A stretch of 64,000 bases of DNA from Gemmobacter nectariphilus DSM 15620 (GTDB taxonomy: Bacteria > Pseudomonadota > Alphaproteobacteria > Rhodobacterales > Rhodobacteraceae), in NCBI RefSeq assembly GCF_000429765.1, contig NZ_AUCM01000003.1, positions 62,001-126,000 on the forward strand, read 5' to 3'. The notes under the pieces are model-generated. The model was not told the origin of the DNA and did no database searches. It saw only the letters and a list, made by a program, of their open reading frames with translations. Shown here piece by piece: positions 1 through 9,370 of the stretch (positions are counted from its first letter, which is position 1; every line of letters starts with the position of its first letter). The position numbers were made by a program, and so were the translations under genes.

Positions 1-1764
1 CGCGGCTATGTGCTGCGCCGCATCATGCGCCGCGCGATGCGCCATGCGCATATGCTGGGCGCGCAGGATCCGGTGATGTATCGGCTGGTCCCGGCGCTGG
101 TGCGCCAGATGGGCGCGGCCTATCCCGAACTGAACCGCGCCCAGGCGCTGATCGAGGAGACGCTGAAGCTGGAGGAAACCCGCTTCAAGCAGACGCTGGA
201 TCGTGGCCTCAAGCTGCTGGATGCCGAGCTGGAGGGGCTGGACGAGGGCGCCCCGCTGCCGGGCGCGGCGGCCTTCAAGCTTTATGATACCTTCGGCTTC
301 CCGCTGGACCTGACCCAGGACGCCCTGCGCGAGAAGGGCCGCGAGGTGGAAATCGCCGGCTTTGACGCCGCCATGGCCGAGCAGAAGGCCAAGGCCCGCG
401 CCAGCTGGGCCGGTTCGGGCGAGGCCAAGGACGCCACCATCTGGTTCGAGCTGGCCGAAAAGCACGGCACGACCGAATTCCTGGGCTATGAGACCGAAAC
501 CGCCGAGGGGCAGGTCCTTGCGCTGGTGCAAGATGGCGGCCTGACCGACAAGGCGAGCGGAACCGTGCAGATCGTCGTCAACCAGACCCCGTTTTACGGC
601 GAATCCGGTGGTCAGGTCGGGGATACCGGCTTCATCCGGTCCGAAACCGGCACCGCCGAGATCAAGGATACCAAGAAGGCCGCTGGGGTCTTCATCCATA
701 TCGCCGAAGTCACCGAAGGGCATATGGAACGCGGCCAGCCGGTCAAGCTGGAGGTCTCGCACCACCGCCGCAGCGCGATCCGCGCGAACCATTCGGCCAC
801 CCACCTGCTGCACGAGGCTCTGCGCCGCGCGCTTGGCGATCATGTCGCGCAGAAGGGCAGCCTGAACGCCGAGGATCGTCTGCGCTTTGACTTCAGCCAT
901 GCCAAGGCGCTGACCGCCGAGGAACTGGCGACGGTCGAGGCCGAGGTGAACGAATTCATCCGCCAGAACACCCCGGTGGAGACCCGCATCATGACGCCCG
1001 ACGATGCCCGCGCCATTGGCGCCCAGGCGCTGTTCGGCGAGAAATACGGCGACGAAGTGCGCGTCGTGTCGATGGGCAGCCTGCCGGGGTCCGGCAAGGG
1101 CGCCGATGGCAAGACCTATAGCCTCGAGCTGTGCGGCGGCACCCATGTTGCGCGCACGGGCGACATTGGCGCCTTTGTCGCGCTGGGGGATTCGGCATCC
1201 TCGGCCGGTGTGCGCCGGTTCGAGGCGCTGACCGGGCAGGCGGCGCTGGATCACCTCAAGGCCCAGGCCGCGCGCCTGGCCGAGGCGGCGGCGGTGCTCA
1301 AGGCGCCGGTGGCCGATGTGACCGACCGCCTGCGCGCGCTGGTCGATGAGCGCAAGGCGCTGCAGAACGAGGTCGCCCAGCTGCGGCGTGAACTCGCCAT
1401 GGGCGGCGGGTCGGGCACCGGCCCCGAGGCGCAAGAGATCAATGGCGTCAAGTTCCTGGCGCAAGTGCTGCAAGGCGTGTCCGGCAAGGACCTGCCCGGC
1501 CTGATCGACGAGGCGAAGTCGCGCCTGGGTTCGGGCGCCGTGCTGCTGATCGCGGATGCGGGCGGCAAGGCGGCGGTGGCGGCTGGCGTGACGGCTGACC
1601 TGACGGGCCGGCTGTCGGCGGTCGATCTGGTCAAGGCGGCGGCAGGTGCCCTGGGCGGCAAGGGCGGCGGTGGCCGCCCCGATATGGCGCAGGCTGGCGG
1701 TGCCAGCGCGGAAAATGCCGAGGCCGCGATTGCTGCGGCAACGGCTGTCATCAAGGGGGAATGA
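1..1764 (+). CDS. alaS: Alanine--tRNA ligase, C-terminal part (5' truncated by window edge)
   Basis: Charges tRNA-Ala with alanine and hydrolyses mischarged Ser/Gly-tRNA-Ala in the cytoplasm. The reading frame is open from base 1, so the N-terminal catalytic core (about 300 residues of a protein of roughly 885) lies outside the window. The 587 residues seen include the end of the aminoacylation region, the editing domain with zinc-binding HSATH (about residue 264) and CGGTH (about 378), and a C-terminal DHHA1-type domain with a Gly/Ala-rich [16 protein letters not shown] stretch. Its TGA at 1762 touches the start region of the next gene, which suggests co-transcription. The identification is secure; only the 5' end is missing. 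Confidence 0.97.
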   Translation, partial: RGYVLRRIMRRAMRHAHMLGAQDPVMYRLVPALVRQMGAAYPELNRAQALIEETLKLEETRFKQTLDRGLKLLDAELEGLDEGAPLPGAAAFKLYDTFGFPLDLTQDALREKGREVEIAGFDAAMAEQKAKARASWAGSGEAKDATIWFELAEKHGTTEFLGYETETAEGQVLALVQDGGLTDKASGTVQIVVNQTPFYGESGGQVGDTGFIRSETGTAEIKDTKKAAGVFIHIAEVTEGHMERGQPVKLEVSHHRRSAIRANHSATHLLHEALRRALGDHVAQKGSLNAEDRLRFDFSHAKALTAEELATVEAEVNEFIRQNTPVETRIMTPDDARAIGAQALFGEKYGDEVRVVSMGSLPGSGKGADGKTYSLELCGGTHVARTGDIGAFVALGDSASSAGVRRFEALTGQAALDHLKAQAARLAEAAAVLKAPVADVTDRLRALVDERKALQNEVAQLRRELAMGGGSGTGPEAQEINGVKFLAQVLQGVSGKDLPGLIDEAKSRLGSGAVLLIADAGGKAAVAAGVTADLTGRLSAVDLVKAAAGALGGKGGGGRPDMAQAGGASAENAEAAIAAATAVIKGE

Positions 1765-1766
1765 CC

Positions 1767-2057
1767 ATGCCGGGTGCTTACTGGATTGCCCATGTGACCG
1801 TGACCGACGCGGAAGCCTATGGCAAATATGCCGCGCTTGCCGGGGCGCCCATCGCGGCGCATGGGGGCAAGTTCCTCGCCCGCGCCGGGCGCTATGTCCA
1901 GCTGGAAGGGAATGATCGCGCCCGCAACGTGCTGGCGCATTTCCCCTCGGTCGAGGCGGCGGTCGCCTGCTACAACTCGCCCGAATACCAGGAGGCGCTG
2001 AGCCATGCGCGCGGCGCCTCGGTGCGCGATCTGGTCGTGGTCGAGGCGGTGGAGTGA
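1767..2057 (+). CDS. DUF1330 domain-containing protein
   Basis: A 96-residue member of the DUF1330 family, small alpha/beta-barrel (ferredoxin-like) dimers of unknown biochemical role. It keeps the family's N-terminal YWIAHVTVTD strand and the YNSPEYQ segment. Two ATG codons lie six bases apart (1761 and 1767). The purine run AAGGGGGA at 1753-1760 sits directly against the first but six bases from the second, so 1767 is preferred. It lies between alaS and fabD with almost no spacing, so the three are probably one transcript. Function is not predictable from context. Confidence 0.85.
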   Translation: MPGAYWIAHVTVTDAEAYGKYAALAGAPIAAHGGKFLARAGRYVQLEGNDRARNVLAHFPSVEAAVACYNSPEYQEALSHARGASVRDLVVVEAVE

Positions 2058-2061
2058 GCCG

Positions 2062-2988
2062 ATGAAAGCATTCATTTTCCCCGGCCAGGGCGCGCAGACC
2101 GTCGGCATGGGCAAGGCGCTGGCCGAGGCCTATCCTGCCGCCCGCGCCGTCTTTGACGAGGTGGACGAGGCGCTTGGCGAAAAGCTGTCGGACCTGATCT
2201 GGAACGGCCCGATCGAGGATCTGACCCTGACCGCCAATGCCCAGCCCGCGCTGATGGCAACCTCTCTGGCGGCCCTGCGCGCGCTGGAATCGCAAGGGGT
2301 CAAGATCACCGATGCGGCCTTTGTCGCGGGGCATAGCCTGGGCGAATATTCCGCGCTGGCAGCCGTGGGTTCGCTGAGCATTGCCGATACCGCGCGCCTT
2401 CTGCGCATTCGGGGCCGCGCCATGCAAGAGGCGGTGCCGGTCGGCATGGGCGCAATGGCTGCGCTGCTGGGCATGGATTTCGCGACGGCGGCGCAGGTCG
2501 CGGCCGATGCGGCCCAGGGCGAGGTGTGCCAGGCGGCGAATGACAACGACCCCTCGCAGGTGGTGATCTCGGGGCACAAGGCGGCGGTGGAACGCGCCGT
2601 TGCGCTGGCCAAGGAACGCGGTGGCAAGCGGGCCATGTTGCTGCCGGTGTCCGCCCCCTTCCATTGCGCCCTGATGCAGCCGGCCGCCGAGGCGATGGCC
2701 AAGGCGCTGGCCGAGGTCACCTTCCGCGCCCCGGCGGTGCCGGTCGTCGCCAATGTGCGGGCCGAGGCGGTGAGCGATCCCGAAACCCTGCGCGCGCTGC
2801 TGATCGAGCAGGTCACGGGGTCGGTTCGCTGGCGCGAATCGGTGCTGTGGATGGCCGGTCAGGGGGTTTCCGAATTCTGGGAAATCGGCGCCGGCAAGGC
2901 CCTGTCGGGGATGGTCAAGCGCATCTCGCGCGAGGCCGCGACCCGCAACTTCGGTCTGCCCGAGGATGTGCAGGCCTTGAGCGCCTGA
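2062..2988 (+). CDS. fabD: Malonyl-CoA--ACP transacylase
   Basis: Moves malonyl groups from CoA to the acyl carrier protein, supplying the extender unit for type II fatty-acid synthesis in the cytoplasm. The 308-residue protein starts MKAFIFPGQGAQ, the family's usual opening. The nucleophile lies in GHSLGEYSAL (Ser92) and the catalytic His in SAPFHC (His201), the same numbering as the E. coli enzyme. The upstream extension of the frame overlaps DUF1330 and is rejected, because GGAG at 2051-2054 (overlapping the previous stop) is well placed for the ATG at 2062. No other fab gene is adjacent, so fabD is separated from the usual fabH-fabG-acpP cluster. Confidence 0.97.
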   Translation: MKAFIFPGQGAQTVGMGKALAEAYPAARAVFDEVDEALGEKLSDLIWNGPIEDLTLTANAQPALMATSLAALRALESQGVKITDAAFVAGHSLGEYSALAAVGSLSIADTARLLRIRGRAMQEAVPVGMGAMAALLGMDFATAAQVAADAAQGEVCQAANDNDPSQVVISGHKAAVERAVALAKERGGKRAMLLPVSAPFHCALMQPAAEAMAKALAEVTFRAPAVPVVANVRAEAVSDPETLRALLIEQVTGSVRWRESVLWMAGQGVSEFWEIGAGKALSGMVKRISREAATRNFGLPEDVQALSA

Positions 2989-3081
2989 GAAACCCGGCGA
3001 ATTGCCCGAAATTTGTGCTAGCCTTGAACGATGCGCCGCGACCCAGGGTCACGGCGCATCATTTCATTGGTGGAGCGTTTC

Positions 3082-4500
3082 ATGGCACGGATTGAGGGTA
3101 CGGCAGGGGCGGACCTGCTGGAAGGCGGGTATCTGGCAGACCGCATCCTGGGATATGACGGAGATGACACGCTGGACGGCGGCGGCGGCGCTGACCGGAT
3201 CTATGGCGGCGCCGGGAACGACCTGATCCGTGCCGCCGAAGGCGACGTGATTGCCGCGGGCGGGGGTGGCAACGATACGATCCAGGGCGGCCGGGGCAAC
3301 CAGACCCTGCTGGGCGGGGCTGGCGATGACGTGCTGGCGCTGCGCTTCCACGATTGGTGGTATGGCGGCGATCCGATCTACAGCCAGCAGGCCTATGGCG
3401 GCAGCGGCAATGACATCTTGCAGTTCATGGTCGGGATGAATGCCGATCTGTTCGGCGGGACCGGCACGGATACGGCGCGCTATGTCGGCTATTCGACGAA
3501 GTCCGCCAGCATGACAATGTCGCTTGCCGGGTTTACCACCTCGGATGGGCTGTCGGGCACCTATGACAGCATGGAGCGGTTGCAGTTTTTTGCCGACTAT
3601 GGCGTCCAGCATGTGACCGGGGGCGATCTGGACGATCAGATCTACGTCGGCGCCGGGGATGACACTGTGCAGGCCGGGGCAGGGGACGATACGGTCGGCT
3701 ACCGCTATTACGGCCACCATGTGCTCGACGGCGGCGATGGCATCGATACGCTGGTGCTGGAAGGCCTGGGGCGGATCTCGCTGCACTTCGTTGTCCAGGA
3801 TGACGGATCGGTCGATGACAGGATGCAGTCTGACATCCGGGGGTTCGAGCGGTATCTTGTCTTCGGTCAGGGCCGGGCTGACGATTTCATCTCGCTTGGC
3901 GACGGGGATGATACCGGCGCGGGCTATGCGGGCGAAGACACGATCTTTGGCAAGGGTGGCAACGATCTGCTCAGCGGCGGCGCCGGCGGCGACATGCTCT
4001 ATGGTGGCGATGGCGACGATACGCTCAAGGGCGGGGGCGGCTCTGATGTCATCGAGGGCGGATCTGGCGACGATCTGCTGATCGCAGGCTATGGGGCGGA
4101 CACGGTCTATGGCGGGGACGGGAACGACCGGCTGCTGGACGGCGTGGATGCCGCCGTGCTGTTCGGGGGGGCAGGACGTGACCGGTTTGTGCTGAAAGGT
4201 GCCGAGACCCCGGCCGATCTGATCGGCGATTTCACCAGCGGCGAGGACGTGCTTGTCATTGCAACCGGCCGCCTGTCCGGGTTCGCGGGCATCACCGGCA
4301 CGCTTGGCGCGGGCGATCTGGCGTTCGGGGCGGCTGACCGGGCCGGCGGGCAGCTGGTGCTGACCGAAGATGCCGGCCTGGACGAGACCATCCTGTGGTG
4401 GGATGTGGACGGCTCTGCCGGGGCGGGTCTGATGGTGGCACTTGTGCGCTTCGACGGCACCGGCCTTGACATCAGCCATTCCGACATCACGCTGCTATGA
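3082..4500 (+). CDS. RTX (hemolysin-type calcium-binding repeat) protein, probably type I secreted
   Basis: A 472-residue acidic, glycine/aspartate-rich protein built from nonapeptide repeats of the form GGxGxDxLx, seen near residues 25-75, 180-215 and most densely 270-355 (GGAGGDMLYGGDGDDTL and similar). Such repeats bind Ca2+ in a beta-roll and fold after export. There is no N-terminal signal peptide, and the C-terminus is the type I secretion kind of tail, but no ABC/MFP exporter is nearby. No enzymatic domain is visible between the repeats, so activity is unknown. The start at 3082 is chosen over 3031 because GGAG at 3072 is six bases upstream. Confidence 0.88.
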   Translation: MARIEGTAGADLLEGGYLADRILGYDGDDTLDGGGGADRIYGGAGNDLIRAAEGDVIAAGGGGNDTIQGGRGNQTLLGGAGDDVLALRFHDWWYGGDPIYSQQAYGGSGNDILQFMVGMNADLFGGTGTDTARYVGYSTKSASMTMSLAGFTTSDGLSGTYDSMERLQFFADYGVQHVTGGDLDDQIYVGAGDDTVQAGAGDDTVGYRYYGHHVLDGGDGIDTLVLEGLGRISLHFVVQDDGSVDDRMQSDIRGFERYLVFGQGRADDFISLGDGDDTGAGYAGEDTIFGKGGNDLLSGGAGGDMLYGGDGDDTLKGGGGSDVIEGGSGDDLLIAGYGADTVYGGDGNDRLLDGVDAAVLFGGAGRDRFVLKGAETPADLIGDFTSGEDVLVIATGRLSGFAGITGTLGAGDLAFGAADRAGGQLVLTEDAGLDETILWWDVDGSAGAGLMVALVRFDGTGLDISHSDITLL

Positions 4501-4504
4501 ACGA

Positions 4505-4532
4505 AAAGGGCCGCCCCGAGGGGCGGCCCTTT
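4505..4532. terminator. Bidirectional intrinsic terminator between the RTX gene and tig
   Basis: A 12-bp perfect stem (4505-4516 with 4521-4532) and a CGAG tetraloop, flanked by A-run and T-run on opposite sides. It can therefore end transcripts of both convergent genes. It fills most of the 51-bp gap. Confidence 0.85.
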
Positions 4533-4551
4533 GCTGTTCCGGGGGCGAGGA

Positions 4552-5886
4552 TTACAGCTCGTCCAGCGCGTCGACGGCCTTGGTCAGGTCGTCCTTGCCG
4601 ACTTCCTTGTCGGTGACATTGGCGCCGGCGACGATGTGGTCGACAACCTTGTCCTCGAAGATCGGGGCGCGCAGCTGCTGCTGGGCCTGCGGGTTCTTCT
4701 GGATGAACTCGAAGAACTGGCGTTCCTGGCCCGGATACTGGCGGGCCTGGGCCAGAACGGCTTGGGTCAGTTCGGCATCGGTGACCTGCACGTCAGCCTT
4801 GCGGCCGATTTCCGCCAGCAGCAGGCCCAGACGCACGCGGCGCTCGGCCAGGGTCTTGTGCTCGTCCGTCGGCTCGATGTTGCCGTGGTTGTGGTCGTGC
4901 ACGCCGGGGTTTTCCTCGTGCCACAGCTGGTGGGCGATCTGGTTCGCCTCGGCCTCGACCAGCGAGGGCGGCAGGTCGAACTTGACCAGCGCATCCAGCT
5001 GATCCAGCAGCGCGCGCTTGAGCACTGCGCGCGAGGCGCCGGTGTATTCGGCTTCCAGACGCTCGGTCACCTGGCCCTTGAGGGCCTCCAGCGATTCGGC
5101 GCCGAACTTCTTGGCCAGCTCGTCGTCAATCTCGGCGGCTTTCGGCGCTTTGACTTCCTTGACGGTGCAGGCAAAGACAGCGGCCTTGCCGGCCAGATGG
5201 GCGGCGCCGTAGTTTTCCGGGAAGGTCACGTTGACCGAAACCTCGTCACCGGCCTTGGCGCCGACCAGCTGATCCTCGAAGCCGGGGATGAAGCTGCCCG
5301 AGCCCAGCACAAGCGGGTAATCCTCGCCCTTGCCGCCTTCGAATTCCACGCCGTCGACCGAGCCGACAAAGTCGATCACGACCTGATCGCCGTCCTTGGC
5401 CTTGGAGCCCTTCTTGCGATCCTCGAAGGTCTGGCCGGCCTTGGCCAGGTTCTCCAGCGCCTCGGCGACCGATGCCTCGTCGGCCTTCACGACCAGACGC
5501 TCCAGCGTGATGGTCGACAGGTCGGCCTCGGGGATTTCCGGCAGTTTCTCGTAGGTCATCGACACCACGAGATCATCGCCTTCCTTCCAGTTCTCGCCAT
5601 CGGCCATTTCGACCTTGGGCTGCAGGGCGGGGCGGTCGCCCGACTTTTCGAAGTGCTCGTTCATGGCACCGTCGATCGCGTCCTGCATGGCATCGCCCAT
5701 CAGGCGCTGGCCGAACTGCTTGCGCAGGATCGCCATCGGCACCTTGCCCTTGCGGAAGCCCTTGATCTCGACTTCCGGCTGCGCCTCGAGCAGTTTGGCT
5801 TCGACCTTGGCGTCGAGTTCGGCAGCGCTGACCGTGATGGTATAGCCGCGCTTCAGGCCTTCGTTCAGGGTCTCGGTGACCTGCAT
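4552..5886 (-). CDS. tig: Trigger factor (ribosome-associated chaperone and prolyl isomerase)
   Basis: Binds nascent chains at the ribosomal exit tunnel and catalyses proline isomerisation. The 444-residue protein has the N-terminal ribosome-binding signature GFRKGKVP at residues 43-50, exactly where it sits in E. coli, an FKBP-type domain around 160-245 ([13 protein letters not shown]), and a helical C-terminal chaperone domain. The open frame runs further upstream through the tRNA gene (a typical false extension). The ATG at 5886 is chosen because AAGGA lies just upstream, while the ATG at 5898 has no proper spacing. Only 19 bp separate it from the tRNA-Leu gene on the same strand. Confidence 0.96.
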   Translation of the reverse strand: MQVTETLNEGLKRGYTITVSAAELDAKVEAKLLEAQPEVEIKGFRKGKVPMAILRKQFGQRLMGDAMQDAIDGAMNEHFEKSGDRPALQPKVEMADGENWKEGDDLVVSMTYEKLPEIPEADLSTITLERLVVKADEASVAEALENLAKAGQTFEDRKKGSKAKDGDQVVIDFVGSVDGVEFEGGKGEDYPLVLGSGSFIPGFEDQLVGAKAGDEVSVNVTFPENYGAAHLAGKAAVFACTVKEVKAPKAAEIDDELAKKFGAESLEALKGQVTERLEAEYTGASRAVLKRALLDQLDALVKFDLPPSLVEAEANQIAHQLWHEENPGVHDHNHGNIEPTDEHKTLAERRVRLGLLLAEIGRKADVQVTDAELTQAVLAQARQYPGQERQFFEFIQKNPQAQQQLRAPIFEDKVVDHIVAGANVTDKEVGKDDLTKAVDALDEL

Positions 5887-5905
5887 GGTGTCCTTCATCC
5901 TTTCA

Positions 5906-5990
5906 TGGTGCGGGCGAAGGGACTTGAACCCCCACGCCGTAAGGCGCCGGAACCTAAATCCGGTGCGTCTGCCAATTCCGCCACGCCCGC
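5906..5990 (-). tRNA. tRNA-Leu (anticodon UAG)
   Basis: Read on the minus strand, the seven-base acceptor stem GCGGGCG (5990-5984) pairs with CGCCCGC (5916-5910), followed by discriminator A and an encoded CCA (5908-5906). The anticodon stem CCGGA/TCCGG encloses the loop TTTAGGT, giving anticodon UAG. A long variable arm and the T-arm GGGTTCAAGTCCC are present, as expected for a class II leucine tRNA. Length is 85 nt with CCA. It lies immediately upstream of tig on the same strand. Confidence 0.95.
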
Positions 5991-6201
5991 ACATTCTACA
6001 AGTGCGGGGCCGCCCCGTTCCGAGGGCCGCCCCGCATTCCGCGCCCTTCTAGCAAAGGCCCGAAGGGGATGCGAGAGGAAAAAGCGGCCTGCCCCGGGCA
6101 TGTGTATCGGGGCCGGATCGCGGATTTTTCGCGCGCCTGCCGCATTGCTGCCGCATTCGGGCGAAAGATGGGCATAGCCGCGACCGTAACCGGAGCCCGC
6201 C

Positions 6202-6651
6202 ATGACCGCCCAGATCCTTGATGCTGCGACCGGACTTGCCATGGGCACGCGGGTGATGACGCTGCAAGGCGCGCTGCCGGTCGAATTCCTGTCGGTGGGC
6301 GATCGGGTGATCACCCGGTCCGGGGCGCGGGTTCTGCGCGCCATCACGGTGACGGTCGTGCAAGATGTCGCCGTGGTTCGGGTGGCGCCCGGTGCCCTGG
6401 GCCACGACCGGCCCGAAGGCCAGATGTGCCTGCCCGCCGGCCAGGCGGTGTTGCTGCGCGACTGGCGGGCGCAGGCGCTGTATGGCGCGCGCGAGGCGGC
6501 GGTGCCGGTGTCGCGCCTTGTCGATGGCGAATTCCTGCGCGCAGGCCGCGCGGCGGAACTGCGGCTGTTCCGCCTTGCGTTCGACACGCCCGAGACGATC
6601 TTTGCCGATGGCGTCGAAATCGCCTGCCTGCCCGAGCCCGTCGCCGCCTGA
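6202..6651 (+). CDS. Hint-domain-like protein lacking the usual catalytic Cys
   Basis: A 149-residue protein with the first half of a Hint (Hedgehog/intein) fold: GTRVMTLQGALPVEFLSVGDRVITRSG resembles the opening of Rhodobacteral Hint_2 proteins in two blocks (GTRV..., PVE...VGDRV.TR). The block that normally begins with a nucleophilic Cys/Ser reads GLAMGTRV here, so self-splicing or cleavage is unlikely. There is no signal peptide or membrane segment. GGAG at 6192 supports the ATG at 6202. It stands alone between the divergent tRNA-Leu/tig unit and the aldolase gene, with its own terminator. The biological role is unknown; it may be a regulatory or degenerate remnant. Confidence 0.65.
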   Translation: MTAQILDAATGLAMGTRVMTLQGALPVEFLSVGDRVITRSGARVLRAITVTVVQDVAVVRVAPGALGHDRPEGQMCLPAGQAVLLRDWRAQALYGAREAAVPVSRLVDGEFLRAGRAAELRLFRLAFDTPETIFADGVEIACLPEPVAA

Positions 6652-6668
6652 TCGGGCGCGATTTTGCG

Positions 6669-6692
6669 AAGGCGCGCGATTTCGCGCGCCTT
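6669..6692 (+). terminator. Intrinsic terminator after the Hint-like gene
   Basis: Self-complementary arms 6669-6678 and 6683-6692 (AAGGCGCGCG / CGCGCGCCTT) around a short AT loop, followed by TTTCT. It lies 18 bp after the stop codon. Confidence 0.75.
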
Positions 6693-6792
6693 TCTGCTTG
6701 CGGGGCCCGTTGTTAACGCAAACGTCATGGACACCGGCCGCCCCCCCGCCTAAACCGTGCAGCAATCGAACATCCGCAAACAGGGAAGACCC

Positions 6793-7722
6793 ATGCGCGC
6801 GACGAGAACCGTCCAGAAAATCCTTGCAAACTACGAAGGCGAAACCCCCGGCGTGAAGGCAAACCTGTGCCGCATGCTGATGGAGGGCAAGCTGGGCGGC
6901 ACTGGCAAGATGATCATCCTGCCGGTCGATCAGGGCTTTGAACATGGCCCGGCCCGCAGCTTTGCGCCGAACCCGGCGGGCTATGACCCCCACTACCATT
7001 ACCAGCTGGCGATCGACGCGGGCCTGTCGGCCTATGCCGCGCCGCTTGGCTCGCTGGAAGCTGGCGCCGACACCTTTGCGGGCCAGATCCCGACGATCCT
7101 CAAGGTGAACTCGGCCAACTCGCTGATGTCGCCGACTGCGGGCAAGAACCAGGCCGTGACCGCCAGCGTGGATGATGCGCTGCGCCTTGGCTGCTCGGCC
7201 ATCGGCTTCACGATCTATCCGGGCTCGGATTGCCAGCTCGACATGTATGAAGAGATCGTCGAGATGCGGCGCGAGGCGGCCTCGAAAGGCATTGCCACCG
7301 TCATCTGGTCCTATCCGCGCGGCGAAGCCGTCACCAAGGACGGCGAGCTGGCGATCGACGTGGCCGCTTATGCCGCCCATATCGCGGCGCTGCTGGGCGC
7401 GCATATCATCAAGATCAAGCTGTCGACCGATCATCTGATGCTGCCCGAGGCCAAGAAGGTCTACGAGGACAAGCAGATCGAGATCGCGACGCTGGCCGAC
7501 CGGGTCAAGCACTGCGTTCAGTCGTCCTTCAACGGCCGCCGGATCATCGTGTTCTCAGGCGGTGCGGCCAAGGGCGCGGATGCGGTCTATGACGATGCGC
7601 GCGCCATCCTGGCCGGCGGCGGCAATGGCTCGATCATCGGGCGCAACAGCTTCCAGCGTTCGCGCGAGGATGCGCTGGCGATGCTGGCCAAACTGGTCGA
7701 CATCTACAAGGGCAAGGCCTGA
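6793..7722 (+). CDS. fda: Fructose-bisphosphate aldolase, class I (DhnA/FbaB type)
   Basis: Interconverts fructose-1,6-bisphosphate with dihydroxyacetone phosphate and glyceraldehyde-3-phosphate through a Schiff base, so it serves glycolysis, gluconeogenesis or the Calvin cycle. The 309-residue barrel has MIILPVDQGFEHGPARSF near the N-terminus and the Schiff-base lysine region HIIKIKLSTD (Lys207/Lys209), followed by FSGGAAKG and GGNGSIIGRNSFQR phosphate-binding loops. An upstream ATG at 6757 is possible, but AGGGA at 6782 fits the ATG at 6793. It is a single-gene unit bounded by two terminators. A metal-dependent class II enzyme may exist elsewhere in the genome. Confidence 0.92.
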   Translation: MRATRTVQKILANYEGETPGVKANLCRMLMEGKLGGTGKMIILPVDQGFEHGPARSFAPNPAGYDPHYHYQLAIDAGLSAYAAPLGSLEAGADTFAGQIPTILKVNSANSLMSPTAGKNQAVTASVDDALRLGCSAIGFTIYPGSDCQLDMYEEIVEMRREAASKGIATVIWSYPRGEAVTKDGELAIDVAAYAAHIAALLGAHIIKIKLSTDHLMLPEAKKVYEDKQIEIATLADRVKHCVQSSFNGRRIIVFSGGAAKGADAVYDDARAILAGGGNGSIIGRNSFQRSREDALAMLAKLVDIYKGKA

Positions 7723-7770
7723 GGCCGCGGGCGCCCGCGCGCCCTGTCAGGCCAAAATCACATCCTGATG

Positions 7771-7797
7771 AAGGGGCAGGGCAAGGCTCTGCCCCTT
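7771..7797 (+). terminator. Intrinsic terminator after the aldolase gene
   Basis: Nine-bp stem 7771-7779 / 7789-7797 (AAGGGGCAG / CTGCCCCTT) with a 9-nt loop, 48 bp after the aldolase stop. Confidence 0.7.
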
Positions 7798-7882
7798 TGC
7801 ACATCCGCTGTGCGGGTGCAGCAAATGCGCTGTGGCCGGGTTTGCGCTAGGTCTGCCCAGACCCGCAAACACCGGAGGCCCC

Positions 7883-9061
7883 ATGTCGGCGCGCAATACC
7901 CCCTATTCCTATGGCAGCGTGGCCCGCAGTCTGCACTGGCTGACCGCAGGGCTGATCCTTGTGTCCTGGCCGCTGGGGCAATGGGCCCAAAGCCTGCCCT
8001 ATGACAGTGGCGAGGCGCTGGCCTTCAAGGCGCAGATGTTCTCGATCCACAAGACGCTGGGGATCGCGGCCTTCTTCGTCGGCCTTGTGCGGATCGGCTG
8101 GGCCATCAGCCAGGTGCATCCCGTGCCCGCCCATGCCGGGCGCCGGGCCGAGGTCTGGCTGGCCGCGCTGGTGCATTGGGCGCTCTATGCGGCGCTGGTG
8201 CTGGTGCCCCTGTCGGGCTGGGTGCACCATGCCGCGACCGAGGGTTTCGCGCCCATCCTGTGGCCCTTTGGCCAAGGGCTGCCGCTGGTGCCGAAATCCG
8301 AAACGGTGGCCATGGTCAGCGGCCTTGGGCATGCGATCTTCACCAAGGTGCTGCTGGTGACGGTGGCCCTGCATGTGGCCGGGGCGCTCAAGCATCTGGT
8401 GCTGGACCGGGACGGCACCTTGATGCGGATGCTGACCGGCCGCGCGGCCGGCGAGGCGGCGCCGCCGGCGCGCGGCGCCGCGCTGGCGGGGCTGGCGGTC
8501 TGGGCCATCGCCATCGGGGCCGTGCTGGGGGTGCCGCAATCCGCCCCGGCGATCGAACCCACCGCACAGATCACCCCGGCCCCGGCCAGCGGCTGGGCGG
8601 TGCAAGAGGGCACGCTGGGCATTGCCGTGCGCCAGATGGGTGCAACCGTGCAGGGCAGCTTTGCCAACTGGTCGGCCGCGATCACCTTCGATCCCAAGGC
8701 CGAAACCGGCAACCGTGTCGAGGTGACGGTGGATCTGGCCAGCCTGAAACTGGGCTCGGTCTCGGCTCAGGCGACCGGGCCGGACTTCCTCAATGCCGCC
8801 GCGCATCCGCAGGCGCGGTTCACCGCCGATATCCGGCCCGAGGGCGATGGATGGCTGGCCGAGGGCACGCTGGATCTCGCCGGCGCCACGGTGCCGATCA
8901 GCCTTCCGTTCACGCTCACCCTCGATGGTGACACCGCCGGGATGCAAGGCGCCCTGACGCTGGATCGCCGCGACTTCGGCATCGGCGCGAAGTATCCCGA
9001 CGAGAAGGCCGTCGGTTTCACGGTTGACATCGCGGTTGCCCTGCGTGCCGTCCGTTCCTGA
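7883..9061 (+). CDS. Cytochrome b561 fused to a YceI-like domain
   Basis: A 392-residue two-domain protein. Residues 1-185 form a four-helix di-heme cytochrome b561 with conserved histidines in [23 protein letters not shown] and [12 protein letters not shown] fifth hydrophobic segment (about 200-218) anchors a C-terminal periplasmic YceI lipocalin-like domain (about 235-392, [12 protein letters not shown]...[14 protein letters not shown]), a fold that binds polyisoprenoids such as ubiquinone. The fusion suggests electron transfer to or from a quinone-like ligand in the periplasm, which is an inference. Start 7883 is chosen because GGAGG lies at 7874. A stand-alone YceI gene converges on it from the other strand. 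Confidence 0.9.
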   Translation: MSARNTPYSYGSVARSLHWLTAGLILVSWPLGQWAQSLPYDSGEALAFKAQMFSIHKTLGIAAFFVGLVRIGWAISQVHPVPAHAGRRAEVWLAALVHWALYAALVLVPLSGWVHHAATEGFAPILWPFGQGLPLVPKSETVAMVSGLGHAIFTKVLLVTVALHVAGALKHLVLDRDGTLMRMLTGRAAGEAAPPARGAALAGLAVWAIAIGAVLGVPQSAPAIEPTAQITPAPASGWAVQEGTLGIAVRQMGATVQGSFANWSAAITFDPKAETGNRVEVTVDLASLKLGSVSAQATGPDFLNAAAHPQARFTADIRPEGDGWLAEGTLDLAGATVPISLPFTLTLDGDTAGMQGALTLDRRDFGIGAKYPDEKAVGFTVDIAVALRAVRS

Positions 9062-9185
9062 TCGGGGATGCGCCTAGCATTGGTCGGATCAAGCCAAGAT
9101 CGCCGCCCCGAAAACAGGTGGCCGACCGCCCCGGCGCGGCGCAATCCGATGGGATCATCCGCAAAGGCATGCTGCCCCACCGTCC

Positions 9186-9254
9186 CATCACCTTCCGGAA
9201 ATACCCTCGGGGGGTGAGGCTCGGAACGAGCCGAGGGGGGCAGAAGGCCCCCCT
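9186..9254 (-). repeat. 3'-end GATATTT-family repeat, copy a
   Basis: Read on the minus strand, 9208-9186 gives GAGGGTATTTCC then GGAAGGTGATG, matching the family module. The adjoining GGGGGGCAGAAGGCCCCCCT stem (9235-9254) is shared with copy d at 21234. It lies between two convergent genes. Confidence 0.65.
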
Positions 9255-9322
9255 TCCTGCTTTGCCGGGACGCAAGCGCGGTCCCTGGTCCGATGCGGCC
9301 AGGGCAGCCAGGGACCATGACA

Positions 9323-9352
9323 AAGGGGCCGCCGGTTTCCCGGCGGCCCCTT
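9323..9352. terminator. Strong hairpin terminator at the end of yceI
   Basis: Thirteen-bp perfect stem 9323-9335 / 9340-9352 with a 4-nt loop. On the minus strand it is followed by TTTG, 18 bp after the YceI stop. Confidence 0.8.
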
Positions 9353-9370
9353 CCGATCGTTCCGAGCCGA

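Larger units (their letters stand above)
9062..9370. other. 309-bp convergent intergenic region
   Basis: No gene is seen. The region lies between the ends of the b561-YceI and YceI genes. It holds one copy of the 3'-end repeat family (9186-9254) and a strong hairpin (9323-9352); the rest shows no recognisable signal. Confidence 0.6.

Noticed and set aside
3200-4150. Repetitive DNA that might be a tandem repeat array or CRISPR-like
   Set aside because: The repeats are in frame and encode RTX nonapeptides; there are no uniform repeat-spacer units. No CRISPR array is seen anywhere in the window.
3064-4479. Minus-strand frame opposite the RTX gene
   Set aside because: The repetitive Gly/Asp codons of the RTX repeats produce an open but meaningless complement.
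5993-5998. TAGAAT on the minus strand as a -10 box for tRNA-Leu
   Set aside because: It is only three bases from the mature tRNA 5' end, so transcription would start inside the tRNA.
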